Below the pieces are notes generated by a model. The model did no database searches and was not told the DNA's origin. It saw only the letters and a list, made by a program, of their open reading frames with translations. Of a stretch of DNA of 20,152 nucleotides, positions 1 through 6,682 are shown in pieces. Within the stretch, counting starts at the first letter, position 1; each line of letters begins with the position of its first letter. The stretch comes from RGIG4074 sp964459165 (GTDB lineage Bacteria > Bacillota > Clostridia > Christensenellales > Borkfalkiaceae). Position numbers and translations under genes: made by a program. The stretch is from the NCBI GenBank assembly GCA_964459165.1, contig CAYWKM010000032.1:1-20152 (forward strand). The letters run 5' to 3'.

Positions 1-1
1 G

Positions 2-55
2 GCGAAGCCCTGCGAAGTCTGCGCGTTGAAAACAAGCGTTCATAAAGAAAAGTAA
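2..55 (+). CDS. possible 3' end of an upstream gene
   Basis: Frame 2 is open from the left edge to a TAA at 53-55 and would give a tail containing a CEVC cysteine pair. Frame 1 is also open, to a TAA at 43-45, so the frame cannot be decided from so short a piece. No terminator-like hairpin follows before the next gene. I do not recognise a family. Confidence 0.2.
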   Translation, partial: AKPCEVCALKTSVHKEK

Positions 56-132
56 GAAGCGCTTAAAAATTTCTGTATTTTTTGCCGATGGTTTAACCGT
101 AATTTTCATTTGTTCAGGAGTACTTTTTTATC

Positions 133-918
133 ATGGAACCCTATCTTCCCGTCATCATCGTTGCCGCTTATCTCATTATAGGCGTCCTTCTCGGAATTTT
201 GAGCGAATCCGTAGCGAAGAAAAAAGGTTATGCGGGTCAGATTTATTTCGCCCTCACGATCTTCTTAAACGTCTTCGCCCTGATCGCGACCTGCGCCCTG
301 CCGGACAAAAAGGCGATGCAGGAGATGACGGAAGAATTGAAGAGCGTCAATAAAAAATTATCTTACCTCCTCGAAGAGGTGGACGAAGAGGCAAGTTCTC
401 CCTCTCAGCCGGTGAAAAGTTCGGAAGCCGCTAAGGAGGTCCGCCCTCTTCCTCCGTACGGACAAGAGCCCGAAAATATTCCCGCTCGGACGGATTACCG
501 CCCTTCTTACGGAAATCGCGCTTACGAGGAAGAAGCTTCGCCGAGGACCTACCCTTCGGAGGAGCTTTACGGACAACGCCAAAGACAATATGATTATGAT
601 TCGGGCTCGCGGTACGCTCCGCAGGAGACTTATTCGGGAGAGGAACCGTTGACGAGAGGAAAAAGCTTCTATTCCTCCGCGCCCGTCGGGAGGGAGGCTC
701 CCTCTTTCGATTCCGCTCAAAAAGAAGGGTATTCTTCGCCGACGAAGGGCAGAGAGGCGAGCATCGTCTACCGCGACGGCGTGGTTTGTTGTTCCGCGTG
801 CGGGGGAAGGATCAAGCTGAGCGCGACGGAATGTCCTCATTGCCGTTCGAAGATCATCATGTCCTCGGGCGCGAGCGGGCTCGGTTACATGAAGCCCTTG
901 GATTTTGACGATAAATAA
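133..918 (+). CDS. membrane protein with C-terminal zinc ribbon, unknown function
   Basis: The 261-residue product has two hydrophobic segments at about residues 5-24 and 36-55, then a short charged, possibly coiled stretch (about 58-83). A long low-complexity region rich in Tyr, Pro, Ser, Glu and Arg runs from about 88 to 210. The C-terminal module has two Cys pairs, C220-x2-C223 and C234-x2-C237 (the second reads CPHC), the usual pattern of a zinc ribbon. The start ATG is 11 nt after an AGGAG at 117-121. A two-helix N terminus plus disordered linker plus zinc ribbon suggests a membrane-tethered protein with a cytoplasmic binding head, but I recognise no characterised family. It converges with queT and shares its terminator. 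Confidence 0.8.
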   Translation: MEPYLPVIIVAAYLIIGVLLGILSESVAKKKGYAGQIYFALTIFLNVFALIATCALPDKKAMQEMTEELKSVNKKLSYLLEEVDEEASSPSQPVKSSEAAKEVRPLPPYGQEPENIPARTDYRPSYGNRAYEEEASPRTYPSEELYGQRQRQYDYDSGSRYAPQETYSGEEPLTRGKSFYSSAPVGREAPSFDSAQKEGYSSPTKGREASIVYRDGVVCCSACGGRIKLSATECPHCRSKIIMSSGASGLGYMKPLDFDDK

Positions 919-966
919 AAGGAAAAAGAAGGTTCGATCTTCGTTCGGAAAATATCCATAAAAAAA

Positions 967-999
967 AGACCGTATTTCGGATGATACGGTCGTTTTTTT
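967..999. terminator. bidirectional intrinsic terminator
   Basis: An 8-bp perfect stem (968-975 GACCGTAT, 984-991 ATACGGTC) with an 8-nt loop is flanked by an A-tract on the left and seven T on the right. It can therefore end transcription in both directions, serving the convergent zinc-ribbon gene and queT. Confidence 0.85.
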
Positions 1000-1002
1000 A
1001 AT

Positions 1003-1731
1003 TTAAGAATTCCCTCTTTTTGCGATCGACTTCACGATATTGAAGACGACGGAAAAGACGAGAACGACGGCGGCGATTGCGAGCAACGCATAGGAGAGCG
1101 CGACGACCTCGAAGAAGTACGCGACGATCGCGCCCGCGCAGGGGAGGACGATTCCCAACGTGCAAAGGAGAGCCGCCGCGAGGAAGAGCTTGTTTTCGTT
1201 CGTCTCCTCCTTTTTATCGGAAAAGAAGCTCACGTTCTTTTTTCTCAGGCGCAGAACGGCAAAATAGAGGACGGTTCCCGCTATCGCTACGGCGACGAGC
1301 TGCCCCAGTCCGATCCAAAGCGCGTTGATTAAATAAAGGCTCTTCAAATCGGTAACGGCGAGATAGGTAAAGGGAACGACGATCGCGTTGAAGAGAATGG
1401 GAGGAATTTCTCCCAAAACCAGTCGTACGATCTTGCGCTTTATCAATCTGCCGATAAAATAGGTCGTAAGCGCGGCAAAGAGGGTCGTCAGCGTGCCGAA
1501 CACGAGATCGAGAATCCCGTTGCCGATCAGATTCGCAATCAGACAGCCGATCGCGAGTCCCGCGACCGCTTCGGGGAAGAAGAGGGGGAGCACGGTCAGG
1601 GCTTCGGATACCCGACACTGAAATTCCCCGTAGGAGATGGGAGCGAGTACCATGGCGAGAGCGGCGTACAGGGCGGCGACGATCGCCGCGCGGCAGATGC
1701 GTTTCGTCGTAAAGAAGCTTTTCATATTCAA
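1003..1731 (-). CDS. queT: QueT-family queuosine precursor transporter (ECF S component) with extra C-terminal helices
   Basis: The 242-residue protein matches the QueT family, the substrate-binding S component of an ECF transporter that imports a queuosine precursor for tRNA modification. Recognisable stretches are YGEFQCRVSEALTVLPLFFP (about residues 34-53) and the following LIANLIGNGILDLVFGTL. About six membrane helices lie in residues 14-162. Family members are usually about 160-170 residues; here a polar linker and two more hydrophobic helices (about 181-204 and 210-234) follow. The start is set at TTG 1731, 7 nt after a GAGG at 1739-1742; an ATG two codons later (1725) is possible but has 13-nt spacing. 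A preQ1-I-like riboswitch upstream supports the substrate. No ECF A/A'/T genes are in the window, so it probably uses a shared energising module. Confidence 0.88.
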   Translation of the reverse strand: MNMKSFFTTKRICRAAIVAALYAALAMVLAPISYGEFQCRVSEALTVLPLFFPEAVAGLAIGCLIANLIGNGILDLVFGTLTTLFAALTTYFIGRLIKRKIVRLVLGEIPPILFNAIVVPFTYLAVTDLKSLYLINALWIGLGQLVAVAIAGTVLYFAVLRLRKKNVSFFSDKKEETNENKLFLAAALLCTLGIVLPCAGAIVAYFFEVVALSYALLAIAAVVLVFSVVFNIVKSIAKRGNS

Positions 1732-1738
1732 TTTTAAA

Positions 1739-1780
1739 CCTCGGTTTTTTTATTCAGAAGTGTTCTCCGAAAACCTTCTG
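1739..1780 (-). promoter_or_regulatory. preQ1-I-like riboswitch controlling queT translation
   Basis: Read on the minus strand, a 6-bp stem P1 (1780-1775 CAGAAG with 1760-1755 CUUCUG) encloses a loop. An A-rich linker (AAUAAAAAAA) follows, then CCGAGG. Loop bases UCGG (1770-1767) can pair with CCGA (1744-1741), forming an H-type pseudoknot. The loop ends in ACAC next to P1, as in the B. subtilis queC aptamer, where the C beside P1 contacts preQ1. The pseudoknot includes the first two bases of the GAGG ribosome binding site of queT (1742-1739), so ligand binding should block translation. The size (about 42 nt), A-rich tail and QueT target all match the class I preQ1 pattern. The identification is by eye, without a covariance search. 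Confidence 0.8.
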
Positions 1781-1787
1781 TGGGAAT

Positions 1788-1817
1788 ATAGTATCATAAC
1801 GCGCCGTAAAAAATCAA
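1788..1817 (-). promoter_or_regulatory. putative queT promoter
   Basis: On the minus strand, TTGATT (1817-1812), an 18-nt spacer and TACTAT (1793-1788) form a moderate sigma-A-like promoter. The predicted start near 1781 falls at the first base of the riboswitch stem, as expected for a short riboswitch leader. The -35 lies inside the terminator stem of the upstream small gene. Confidence 0.5.
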
Positions 1818-1847
1818 GCGAAAAGCGACCGCTTTCGCTTGATTTTT
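1808..1847 (-). terminator. intrinsic terminator after the small membrane protein gene
   Basis: A 13-bp perfect inverted repeat (1811-1823 and 1833-1845, core ATCAAGCGAAA / TTTCGCTTGAT) is followed on the minus strand by a T-run (1813-1808). It lies just past the stop codon of the gene ending at 1859. A-tracts on both sides could also let it act in the other direction. Confidence 0.8.
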
Positions 1848-1858
1848 AAAAAAGGAGT

Positions 1859-2068
1859 CTAATGAATATTCTTGAAGGGCTTAAAGGCGATCAGCCAGAA
1901 GAGCATCCATAGCGCGGCGATTCCCGCAACGGACAAAATCGCGCGATAGACGATTTCATTGCGGAAGCATATCCACAGGAGAGGATCGAAAGAGGTCAAC
2001 GCAAAAACGCAGAGATCGATCCCGAGCGCAATAAAGTAAAGGAGAAACAGCAAAGAAGTCGCTTTCAT
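1859..2068 (-). CDS. small two-helix membrane protein, unknown
   Basis: The 69-residue product is strongly hydrophobic, with one helix at about residues 4-24 and another at about 40-62 and a short charged tail. It starts at ATG 2068; the Shine-Dalgarno is poor (AAAGG only 1 nt from the ATG). A plausible promoter (2111-2140) and a strong terminator (1808-1847) bracket it as a single transcription unit, which supports a real gene. I do not recognise a family. Confidence 0.55.
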   Translation of the reverse strand: MKATSLLFLLYFIALGIDLCVFALTSFDPLLWICFRNEIVYRAILSVAGIAALWMLFWLIAFKPFKNIH

Positions 2069-2110
2069 ACCTTTTCAGTATGCTTTTTTCGAGGAAGAAA
2101 AATTCGAAAA

Positions 2111-2140
2111 ATTTTAACCGTCAAAGAAAAAAAACGTCAA
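2111..2140 (-). promoter_or_regulatory. promoter of the small membrane protein gene
   Basis: On the minus strand TTGACG (2140-2135), an 18-nt spacer containing a T-run, and TAAAAT (2116-2111) each match sigma-A hexamers at five of six positions. The predicted start is near 2104, leaving a leader of about 36 nt. Confidence 0.6.
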
Positions 2141-2159
2141 CCTGCGGTTGCGGAAGGTT
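2127..2159 (-). terminator. weak terminator-like hairpin
   Basis: On the minus strand AACCT (2159-2155) can pair with AGGTT (2143-2139), followed after 4 nt by eight T (2134-2127). The stem is short and begins at the stop codon of the 86-residue gene. It overlaps the next gene's -35 box, so read-through is likely. Confidence 0.3.
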
Positions 2160-2413
2160 CAATCGATATTTTCTATCCACAAAAAATCGAAGTCGATCGG
2201 CTCGACAAAATCATTTTCCTTAAATTTCACGTGTCTGAATTTTGCAAAATCCATGACGTGCGACTTTAACAGCACGGGCGTGGGAACGTCAAGCTCGTGG
2301 CAGATATCCATTAAATAGCTTAAAAGGTGCGAATAGGTCAGCTTCTCGTCCCTTTCGTAGGAAAGCTGTCGCACCGTTCGTTGTTCTTTTACGATTTTTA
2401 CCCAAATCCTCAT
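2159..2413 (-). CDS. conserved-looking small soluble protein, unknown
   Basis: Taking ATG 2413 as the start gives 84 residues; a GTG two codons earlier (2419) is in frame. The product begins MRIWVKIVKEQ and has an amphipathic middle (SHLLSYLMDICHELDVPTP) and an acidic, aromatic end (FVEPIDFDFLWIENID). It has no signal peptide or membrane segment. Proteins of this length and pattern occur as unannotated genes in Clostridia, but I can give no function. There is no Shine-Dalgarno upstream; instead a perfect TATAAT (2420-2425) ends 6 nt before the ATG, which suggests a leaderless mRNA. It is divergent from the Lrp-type regulator. Confidence 0.65.
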   Translation of the reverse strand: MRIWVKIVKEQRTVRQLSYERDEKLTYSHLLSYLMDICHELDVPTPVLLKSHVMDFAKFRHVKFKENDFVEPIDFDFLWIENID

Positions 2414-2419
2414 GCGCAC

Positions 2420-2425
2420 ATTATA
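2420..2425 (-). promoter_or_regulatory. consensus -10 box directly before the start codon
   Basis: TATAAT on the minus strand is followed by 6 nt and then the ATG at 2413, so transcription would begin at or next to the start codon. The -35 region is T-rich with no good TTGACA match. Confidence 0.45.
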
Positions 2426-2487
2426 CAGGAAAAGGCAAAAAAAGAAAAGGGTTTTTTATCGGAAAATTCAAATCTTCTTTTTTTCTG

Positions 2488-2560
2488 TTGACTTTAAGGG
2501 GGAATCGCTATAAAATAATAGTATCCTATTCGTTTTAAACGATTCAAACCGATAAAGGAG
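2488..2560 (+). promoter_or_regulatory. promoter and ribosome binding site of the Lrp-type regulator operon
   Basis: TTGACT (2488-2493), a 17-nt spacer and TAAAAT (2511-2516) form a good sigma-A promoter with a predicted start near 2523. A small palindrome (CGTTT-T-AAACG, 2531-2541) lies just after the start and could be an autoregulatory operator. AAAGGAG (2554-2560) precedes the ATG at 2570 by 9 nt. Confidence 0.75.
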
Positions 2561-2569
2561 TGACATCAT

Positions 2570-3061
2570 ATGGACAAGCTCGGAAAAGAAATCCTCGACG
2601 TTCTCGGCGAAGATTGCCGATATTCCGCCGAGAAGATCGCCGTCATGCTGGGAGAAGAGACCTCGGCGGTAGCGGCGAAAATAAGAGAAATGGAGGAAGA
2701 GGGCGTCGTCGTAAAATATACGGTCATCACGAATCCCGAAGCCGTAGACGACGAACGGGTGGAGGCGCTCATCGAGGTCAAGATGACCCCGCAGAAGGGA
2801 CAGGGTTTCGACTATCTCGCCGAGCGCGTTTCCGAATATCCGGAGGTAAAGGGACTTTATCTCATGAGCGGCGCATACGATCTCGCCGTATTTATCGAGG
2901 GAAAGTCGCTTCGCAGCATTTCCCGCTTCGTATCGGAAAAAATTTCCACGTTCGACGGCGTTCTTTCCACCGCGACGCATTTTATTTTGAAAAAATATAA
3001 AATAGAGGGAGCCGTCACCAAGAAGAGGAAGGAAGAGATGAGGTTGTCCGTTCAACCATGA
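2570..3061 (+). CDS. Lrp/AsnC-family transcriptional regulator
   Basis: The 163-residue protein has the Lrp/AsnC layout: an N-terminal winged helix-turn-helix (about residues 1-55, including ILDVLGEDCRYSAEKIAVML) and a C-terminal RAM/effector domain (about 64-140). The GLYLMSGAYDLAVFIEG segment is a typical RAM core. These proteins form octamers and usually sense an amino acid. It ends in a highly charged tail. The stop overlaps the ATG of the aminotransferase by 4 bp (3058-3061), so the two are translationally coupled. The pair resembles B. subtilis alaR (yugG) and alaT (yugH), where the regulator controls an alanine transaminase. By analogy it probably controls its own operon; the effector is inferred. 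Confidence 0.88.
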   Translation: MDKLGKEILDVLGEDCRYSAEKIAVMLGEETSAVAAKIREMEEEGVVVKYTVITNPEAVDDERVEALIEVKMTPQKGQGFDYLAERVSEYPEVKGLYLMSGAYDLAVFIEGKSLRSISRFVSEKISTFDGVLSTATHFILKKYKIEGAVTKKRKEEMRLSVQP

Positions 3062-4230
3062 GAAACTTTGTCAATCGGAGAGCCGCTTCGTTGAAGCCCA
3101 GCGGCATCCGCAGATTTTTCGATATCGTTCATGAAAAGAAGAACGTCGTTTCGCTCGGCGTGGGCGAACCCGATTTTATCACGCCGTGGGACGTCCGCGA
3201 CGCGGGAATCCGCTCCGTTCAGAGGGGAAGAACGCAGTACACAGCCAACCGCGGTCTTCCGGAATTGAGGGAAAATATTTCCCGATATTTGAAGACGAGA
3301 TACGACGCGGATTATCCGGCGGAAAACATCGTCGTGACGGTGGGAGCTTCGGAGGCGATCGATTTGACGCTTCGCGCCGTCTGCGAAGAGGGCGACGAAA
3401 TTTTAACCCCCGATCCCTGTTACGTCTCCTATGCGCCCTGCGTTCAATTGAACGGCGCGAAGCCCGTCCCCGTAAAATGTACGGACGAGAACGGCTTCAT
3501 TCTTACGCCCGAATCGCTCGAAAGGGCGATCACTCCCAAGACGAAGGCGTTGATTCTCGCCTATCCGAACAATCCCACGGGGGGCGTTATGACGAAGGAG
3601 CAGCTGGAAGCCATCGTTCCCGTCGTAGAAAAGCACGACCTTCTCGTCGTTTCCGACGAAATTTATTCGGAGCTCACCTACGGAAGCAAGCACGTTTCCT
3701 TTTCCTCCCTCCCCGGCATGAAGGAGCGGACGGTTCTCATCAACGGCTTCTCCAAATCGTTCGCCATGACGGGCTGGCGCGTCGGCTACGTGTGCGCGCC
3801 GGAGCAAATCGACGCGGCGATTTTCAAAATTCATCAGTACGGCGTCATGTGCGCGCCGACCATGAGTCAGTACGCGGCGAATTACGCGCTGAAAGAGGGA
3901 TTTGAAGACGATTTTTCCGTCGTCGAGGAAATGCACGACGAGTATAACAGAAGGAGAAGATTCATCGTAAAGAGCTTCAACGACATGGGGCTGAAATGCT
4001 TCGAGCCGAAGGGCGCCTTTTACGTGTTTCCCTCGGTGGAATCGACGGGACTCGACGGGGAGGAATTTGCGACGAGACTGTTATACGGATACGACGTCGC
4101 CGTCGTTCCCGGCAATGCGTTCGGCGATTGCGGAACGTATCATATCCGCGCTTCCTACGCGACGAGCATGGAGAATCTCAATAAAGCCGTCGACCGGATC
4201 GATAAATTTCTGAAAGAGTTGAAGGGCTGA
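3058..4230 (+). CDS. class I/II PLP-dependent aminotransferase (AlaT-like)
   Basis: The 390-residue protein is a fold-type I aminotransferase of normal length, cytoplasmic. Visible family residues are the YPNNPTGG motif (N171/N172), D200 and Y203 in SDEIYSEL, the PLP lysine K233 in GFSKSFAMTGWRVGY, and the substrate-carboxylate arginine R364 in YHIRASYA. The family transfers amino groups between amino acids and 2-oxo acids. Coupling to an Lrp-type regulator is as in the B. subtilis alanine transaminase AlaT. Other members of this subgroup (aspartate aminotransferase, N-acetyl-diaminopimelate aminotransferase PatA) are similar in sequence, so the exact substrate is not settled. No terminator follows; the greA promoter begins 12 bp after the stop. 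Confidence 0.9.
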   Translation: MRNFVNRRAASLKPSGIRRFFDIVHEKKNVVSLGVGEPDFITPWDVRDAGIRSVQRGRTQYTANRGLPELRENISRYLKTRYDADYPAENIVVTVGASEAIDLTLRAVCEEGDEILTPDPCYVSYAPCVQLNGAKPVPVKCTDENGFILTPESLERAITPKTKALILAYPNNPTGGVMTKEQLEAIVPVVEKHDLLVVSDEIYSELTYGSKHVSFSSLPGMKERTVLINGFSKSFAMTGWRVGYVCAPEQIDAAIFKIHQYGVMCAPTMSQYAANYALKEGFEDDFSVVEEMHDEYNRRRRFIVKSFNDMGLKCFEPKGAFYVFPSVESTGLDGEEFATRLLYGYDVAVVPGNAFGDCGTYHIRASYATSMENLNKAVDRIDKFLKELKG

Positions 4231-4242
4231 AGGGCAAACGGC

Positions 4243-4271
4243 TTGACAAGAAGGGAAAAACAGAGTAAGAT
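4243..4271 (+). promoter_or_regulatory. greA promoter
   Basis: A perfect TTGACA (4243-4248), 17-nt spacer and TAAGAT (4266-4271) predict a start near 4278, about 170 nt before the greA ATG. Confidence 0.8.
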
Positions 4272-4277
4272 AAAAGC

Positions 4278-4448
4278 GTATCGCGGCGGAGCCCGTTTCC
4301 TTTCATGGGATCGGTTCGCCGTATTCGGTCTTTTCCCCGCAAAATTTTACGGGATGAAAGGAACGGCGAAGAAATTGATTTCGCAGCCTCTCCAATCGGA
4401 GGACTGCGGGCGTATTTATAAAAGAAAGAGCATCAGAGGTAAAACAGT
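4278..4448 (+). promoter_or_regulatory. long structured leader of greA
   Basis: The 5' untranslated region between the predicted start and the greA ATG is about 170 nt. It contains a hairpin made of CGCAGCCTC (4382-4390) and GAGGACTGCG (one bulged A, 4399-4408). An overlapping alternative, GCGAA pairing with TTCGC just upstream, shares the CGC segment, so the two structures would exclude each other. There is no T-run, so it is not a simple terminator. AGAGG (4435-4439) is the ribosome binding site, 9 nt before the ATG. I recognise no known riboswitch class. Confidence 0.35.
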
Positions 4449-4916
4449 ATGGCAGATAAATTTTTTATGACCAAAAAGGGTTACGAAGAAGCCGTAGAAA
4501 GATTAAAGTATCTACAAACGATTAAACGCCAAGAGATCGTCGAACGTATCGCGGAAGCGAGGAGCCACGGGGATCTTTCGGAAAACGCCGAGTACGACGC
4601 GGCGAGGAACGAGCAGTCGGCAAACGAGGGAGAGATCGCCGATCTCGAATATAAAGTAAAGAACGCCGAAATTATCGAGGAAAACAACGATTCCACGACC
4701 GTTCACCTCCAATCCTTCGTCACCGTTTACGATATGGAGCTCGAAGAGGAGGAAACCTACGAGATTACCGGCTCCACCGAAGCGAACGCAATGCAGAATA
4801 AAATTTCAAACGAATCCCCCATGGGAGCGGCTCTCCTGAAGCATAAAGTCGGCGACAAGGTGACCGTTCATGCGCCCGACGGAGATTATCAGGTGAAAAT
4901 CGTTTCGATCAGATAA
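4449..4916 (+). CDS. greA: transcription elongation factor GreA
   Basis: The 155-residue product has normal GreA length and architecture. The N-terminal coiled coil (about residues 8-75) carries the tip motif GDLSENAEYDAA with the two acidic residues D42 and E45, which in GreA coordinate the RNA polymerase active-site magnesium. The C-terminal FKBP-like domain (about 82-155) includes ISNESPMGAALLKHKVGD. GreA stimulates cleavage of the backtracked RNA 3' end so that stalled polymerase can resume. It is followed 76 bp later by lysS, an arrangement common in Clostridia. A 7-bp hairpin in the gap (4921-4927 TTCCGCG with 4938-4944 CGCGGAA) lacks a T-run, so both genes are probably co-transcribed. 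Confidence 0.97.
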   Translation: MADKFFMTKKGYEEAVERLKYLQTIKRQEIVERIAEARSHGDLSENAEYDAARNEQSANEGEIADLEYKVKNAEIIEENNDSTTVHLQSFVTVYDMELEEEETYEITGSTEANAMQNKISNESPMGAALLKHKVGDKVTVHAPDGDYQVKIVSIR

Positions 4917-4992
4917 ACGGTTCCGCGCCGATTTCGTCGCGGAAAAAGCGAATCGTCCGTTTAAAGAATATCGAAAAGCAAGGAATGAAGAG

Positions 4993-6507
4993 ATGGAAAA
5001 CAAGAACAACGTCCCCCCTTCGGCGGAAGAAGAGCTGAAACAGCTTGCCGAACAGGAGAGAATTCGTAGGGAAAAGCTCGCAAGGATGCAGAGCGAGGGC
5101 AACAATCCTTACGCAAAGGTAAAATACGACGCGGACGCAAAGTCCGAAGAGATAAAGGAAAATTTCGAGAAATATGAAAACAAGGAGGTTTCCGTAGCCG
5201 GTCGTCTCATGAGCAAGCGCGTCATGGGGAAAGCGTCTTTTTCGACGATTTCCGATCGGCTCGGACGCATTCAGATTTATCTTTCTAAAAACGATCTGGG
5301 AGAGGAGGACTATACTTCCTTTAAGAAAGATTACGACGTCGGCGATATCGTCGGGATCAAAGGGTTCGTCTTTAAGACGCAGACGGGCGAGATCACCGTT
5401 CACGCGCAGCGGATCGAAATGCTCTCGAAAGCTCTCCGTCCCCTTCCCGAAAAGTTCCACGGTCTCGTCGACGTCGACATGAAATATCGTCAAAGAGACG
5501 TCGATCTCATCATGAATCAAGAGACGAGAAACACCTTCTTCAAGCGCACTGCCGTTTTGCGGGCGTTGAGAGAATATCTCGACGGAAGGGGCTTTACGGA
5601 GGTGGAAACGCCCGTCCTTCTCCCCATCGAAATCGGAGCGGACGCGCGTCCCTTTAAAACGCACCATAACGCGCTCGACATCGATATGTATATGAGAATC
5701 GAAACCGAGCTTTACTTAAAGCGCCTGATCGTCGGCGGACTTGAAAAGGTTTACGAAGTCGGACGCATTTTCCGCAACGAAGGAATGGACTCGACGCATA
5801 ATCCCGAATTTACTTCGATAGAGCTCTACGAAGCCTATAAGGATTATAAATATCTGATGGATCTCGTCGAGGATATGTATAAATTCGCGGCGAATAAAGT
5901 GTGCGGCACGACGAAGATTTCCTATCAGGGCGTGGAAGTGGATCTCGGGCATTGGGAAAGACTCTCCATGGCGGAAGCGGTCGAAAGGTATTCCGGCGTC
6001 AGGTACGCCGATTGGAAGTCTACGGAGGACGCTCTCGAAAGCGCGAGGGCGCACCGCGTGGAGCTGTCCGACGACGAAAAAAAGGACAAGGGGCATATCT
6101 TATCCGCGTTCTTCGATGCGTTCGTAGAGGAGCATCTCGTCCAGCCTACCTTTATTTACGATTATCCCGTCGAAATTTCGCCCTTGGCGAAGAGAAAGAG
6201 GGACGATCCGTCCATGACGGAGCGTTTTGAATATTTTATTTGCGGACACGAATACGGCAACGCCTTCTCGGAGCTCAACGATCCGATCGATCAGCGGGAG
6301 AGAATGACGAGGCAGGCGGAAGAAAAGCGCGCGCAGGGAGCGAACGCGCAGGTAGACGAAGAGTTTATCGCGGCGCTCGAATACGGAATGCCTCCCACGG
6401 GAGGACTCGGCTTCGGCGTGGACAGGCTGGTCATGCTTCTTACGGACAGCGCGACGATTCGGGACGTATTGCTTTTCCCCACCATGAAACCCAAAAAGAA
6501 ACCGTAA
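4993..6507 (+). CDS. lysS: lysyl-tRNA synthetase, class II
   Basis: The 504-residue enzyme charges tRNA-Lys with lysine. A charged N-terminal extension (about residues 1-50) precedes the OB-fold anticodon-binding domain (about 65-150). The class II catalytic core follows, with ARPFKTHHNALD, motif 2 (YEVGRIFRNEG, then HNPEFTSIE), EISPLAKRKRDDP, the FSELNDP signature and motif 3 (GLGFGVDRLVMLLT). Length and order are normal for bacterial LysRS. The start ATG is 8 nt after AAGGA (4980-4984). No T-box leader is visible, so expression most likely depends on the greA promoter. A strong terminator follows. Confidence 0.97.
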   Translation: MENKNNVPPSAEEELKQLAEQERIRREKLARMQSEGNNPYAKVKYDADAKSEEIKENFEKYENKEVSVAGRLMSKRVMGKASFSTISDRLGRIQIYLSKNDLGEEDYTSFKKDYDVGDIVGIKGFVFKTQTGEITVHAQRIEMLSKALRPLPEKFHGLVDVDMKYRQRDVDLIMNQETRNTFFKRTAVLRALREYLDGRGFTEVETPVLLPIEIGADARPFKTHHNALDIDMYMRIETELYLKRLIVGGLEKVYEVGRIFRNEGMDSTHNPEFTSIELYEAYKDYKYLMDLVEDMYKFAANKVCGTTKISYQGVEVDLGHWERLSMAEAVERYSGVRYADWKSTEDALESARAHRVELSDDEKKDKGHILSAFFDAFVEEHLVQPTFIYDYPVEISPLAKRKRDDPSMTERFEYFICGHEYGNAFSELNDPIDQRERMTRQAEEKRAQGANAQVDEEFIAALEYGMPPTGGLGFGVDRLVMLLTDSATIRDVLLFPTMKPKKKP

Positions 6508-6558
6508 AGGAACGACTTTGACGTTACTTCGGATTCACACAATTAAAAAAGTTGTTTC

Positions 6559-6590
6559 GGGTGCGGAAAATACGGTTTCCGCACCCTTTT
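6559..6590 (+). terminator. intrinsic terminator of greA-lysS
   Basis: A perfect 11-bp stem (6559-6569 GGGTGCGGAAA, 6576-6586 TTTCCGCACCC) with a 6-nt loop is followed by four T. It separates greA-lysS from the next operon. Confidence 0.88.
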
Positions 6591-6682
6591 GCCGATTTGT
6601 TTGTTAAGAAACGCACAAAAGAAAAAATTCCGAAAAGGGAAAAGCTTCCGATCAAAAAAACGAAGAGAAAACAGGAATATCA

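Noticed and set aside
2468..3055. 195-residue minus-strand open frame opposite the Lrp-type gene
   Set aside because: Composition is that of an antisense shadow; the plus-strand gene has promoter, ribosome binding site and domain match.
4243..4470. 75-codon plus-strand open frame in the greA leader
   Set aside because: Begins at the TTG of the promoter -35 box and overlaps the greA start; no ribosome binding site.
4909..5667. 252-residue minus-strand open frame opposite lysS
   Set aside because: Mirror of the lysS coding frame with no family match; lysS is unmistakable.
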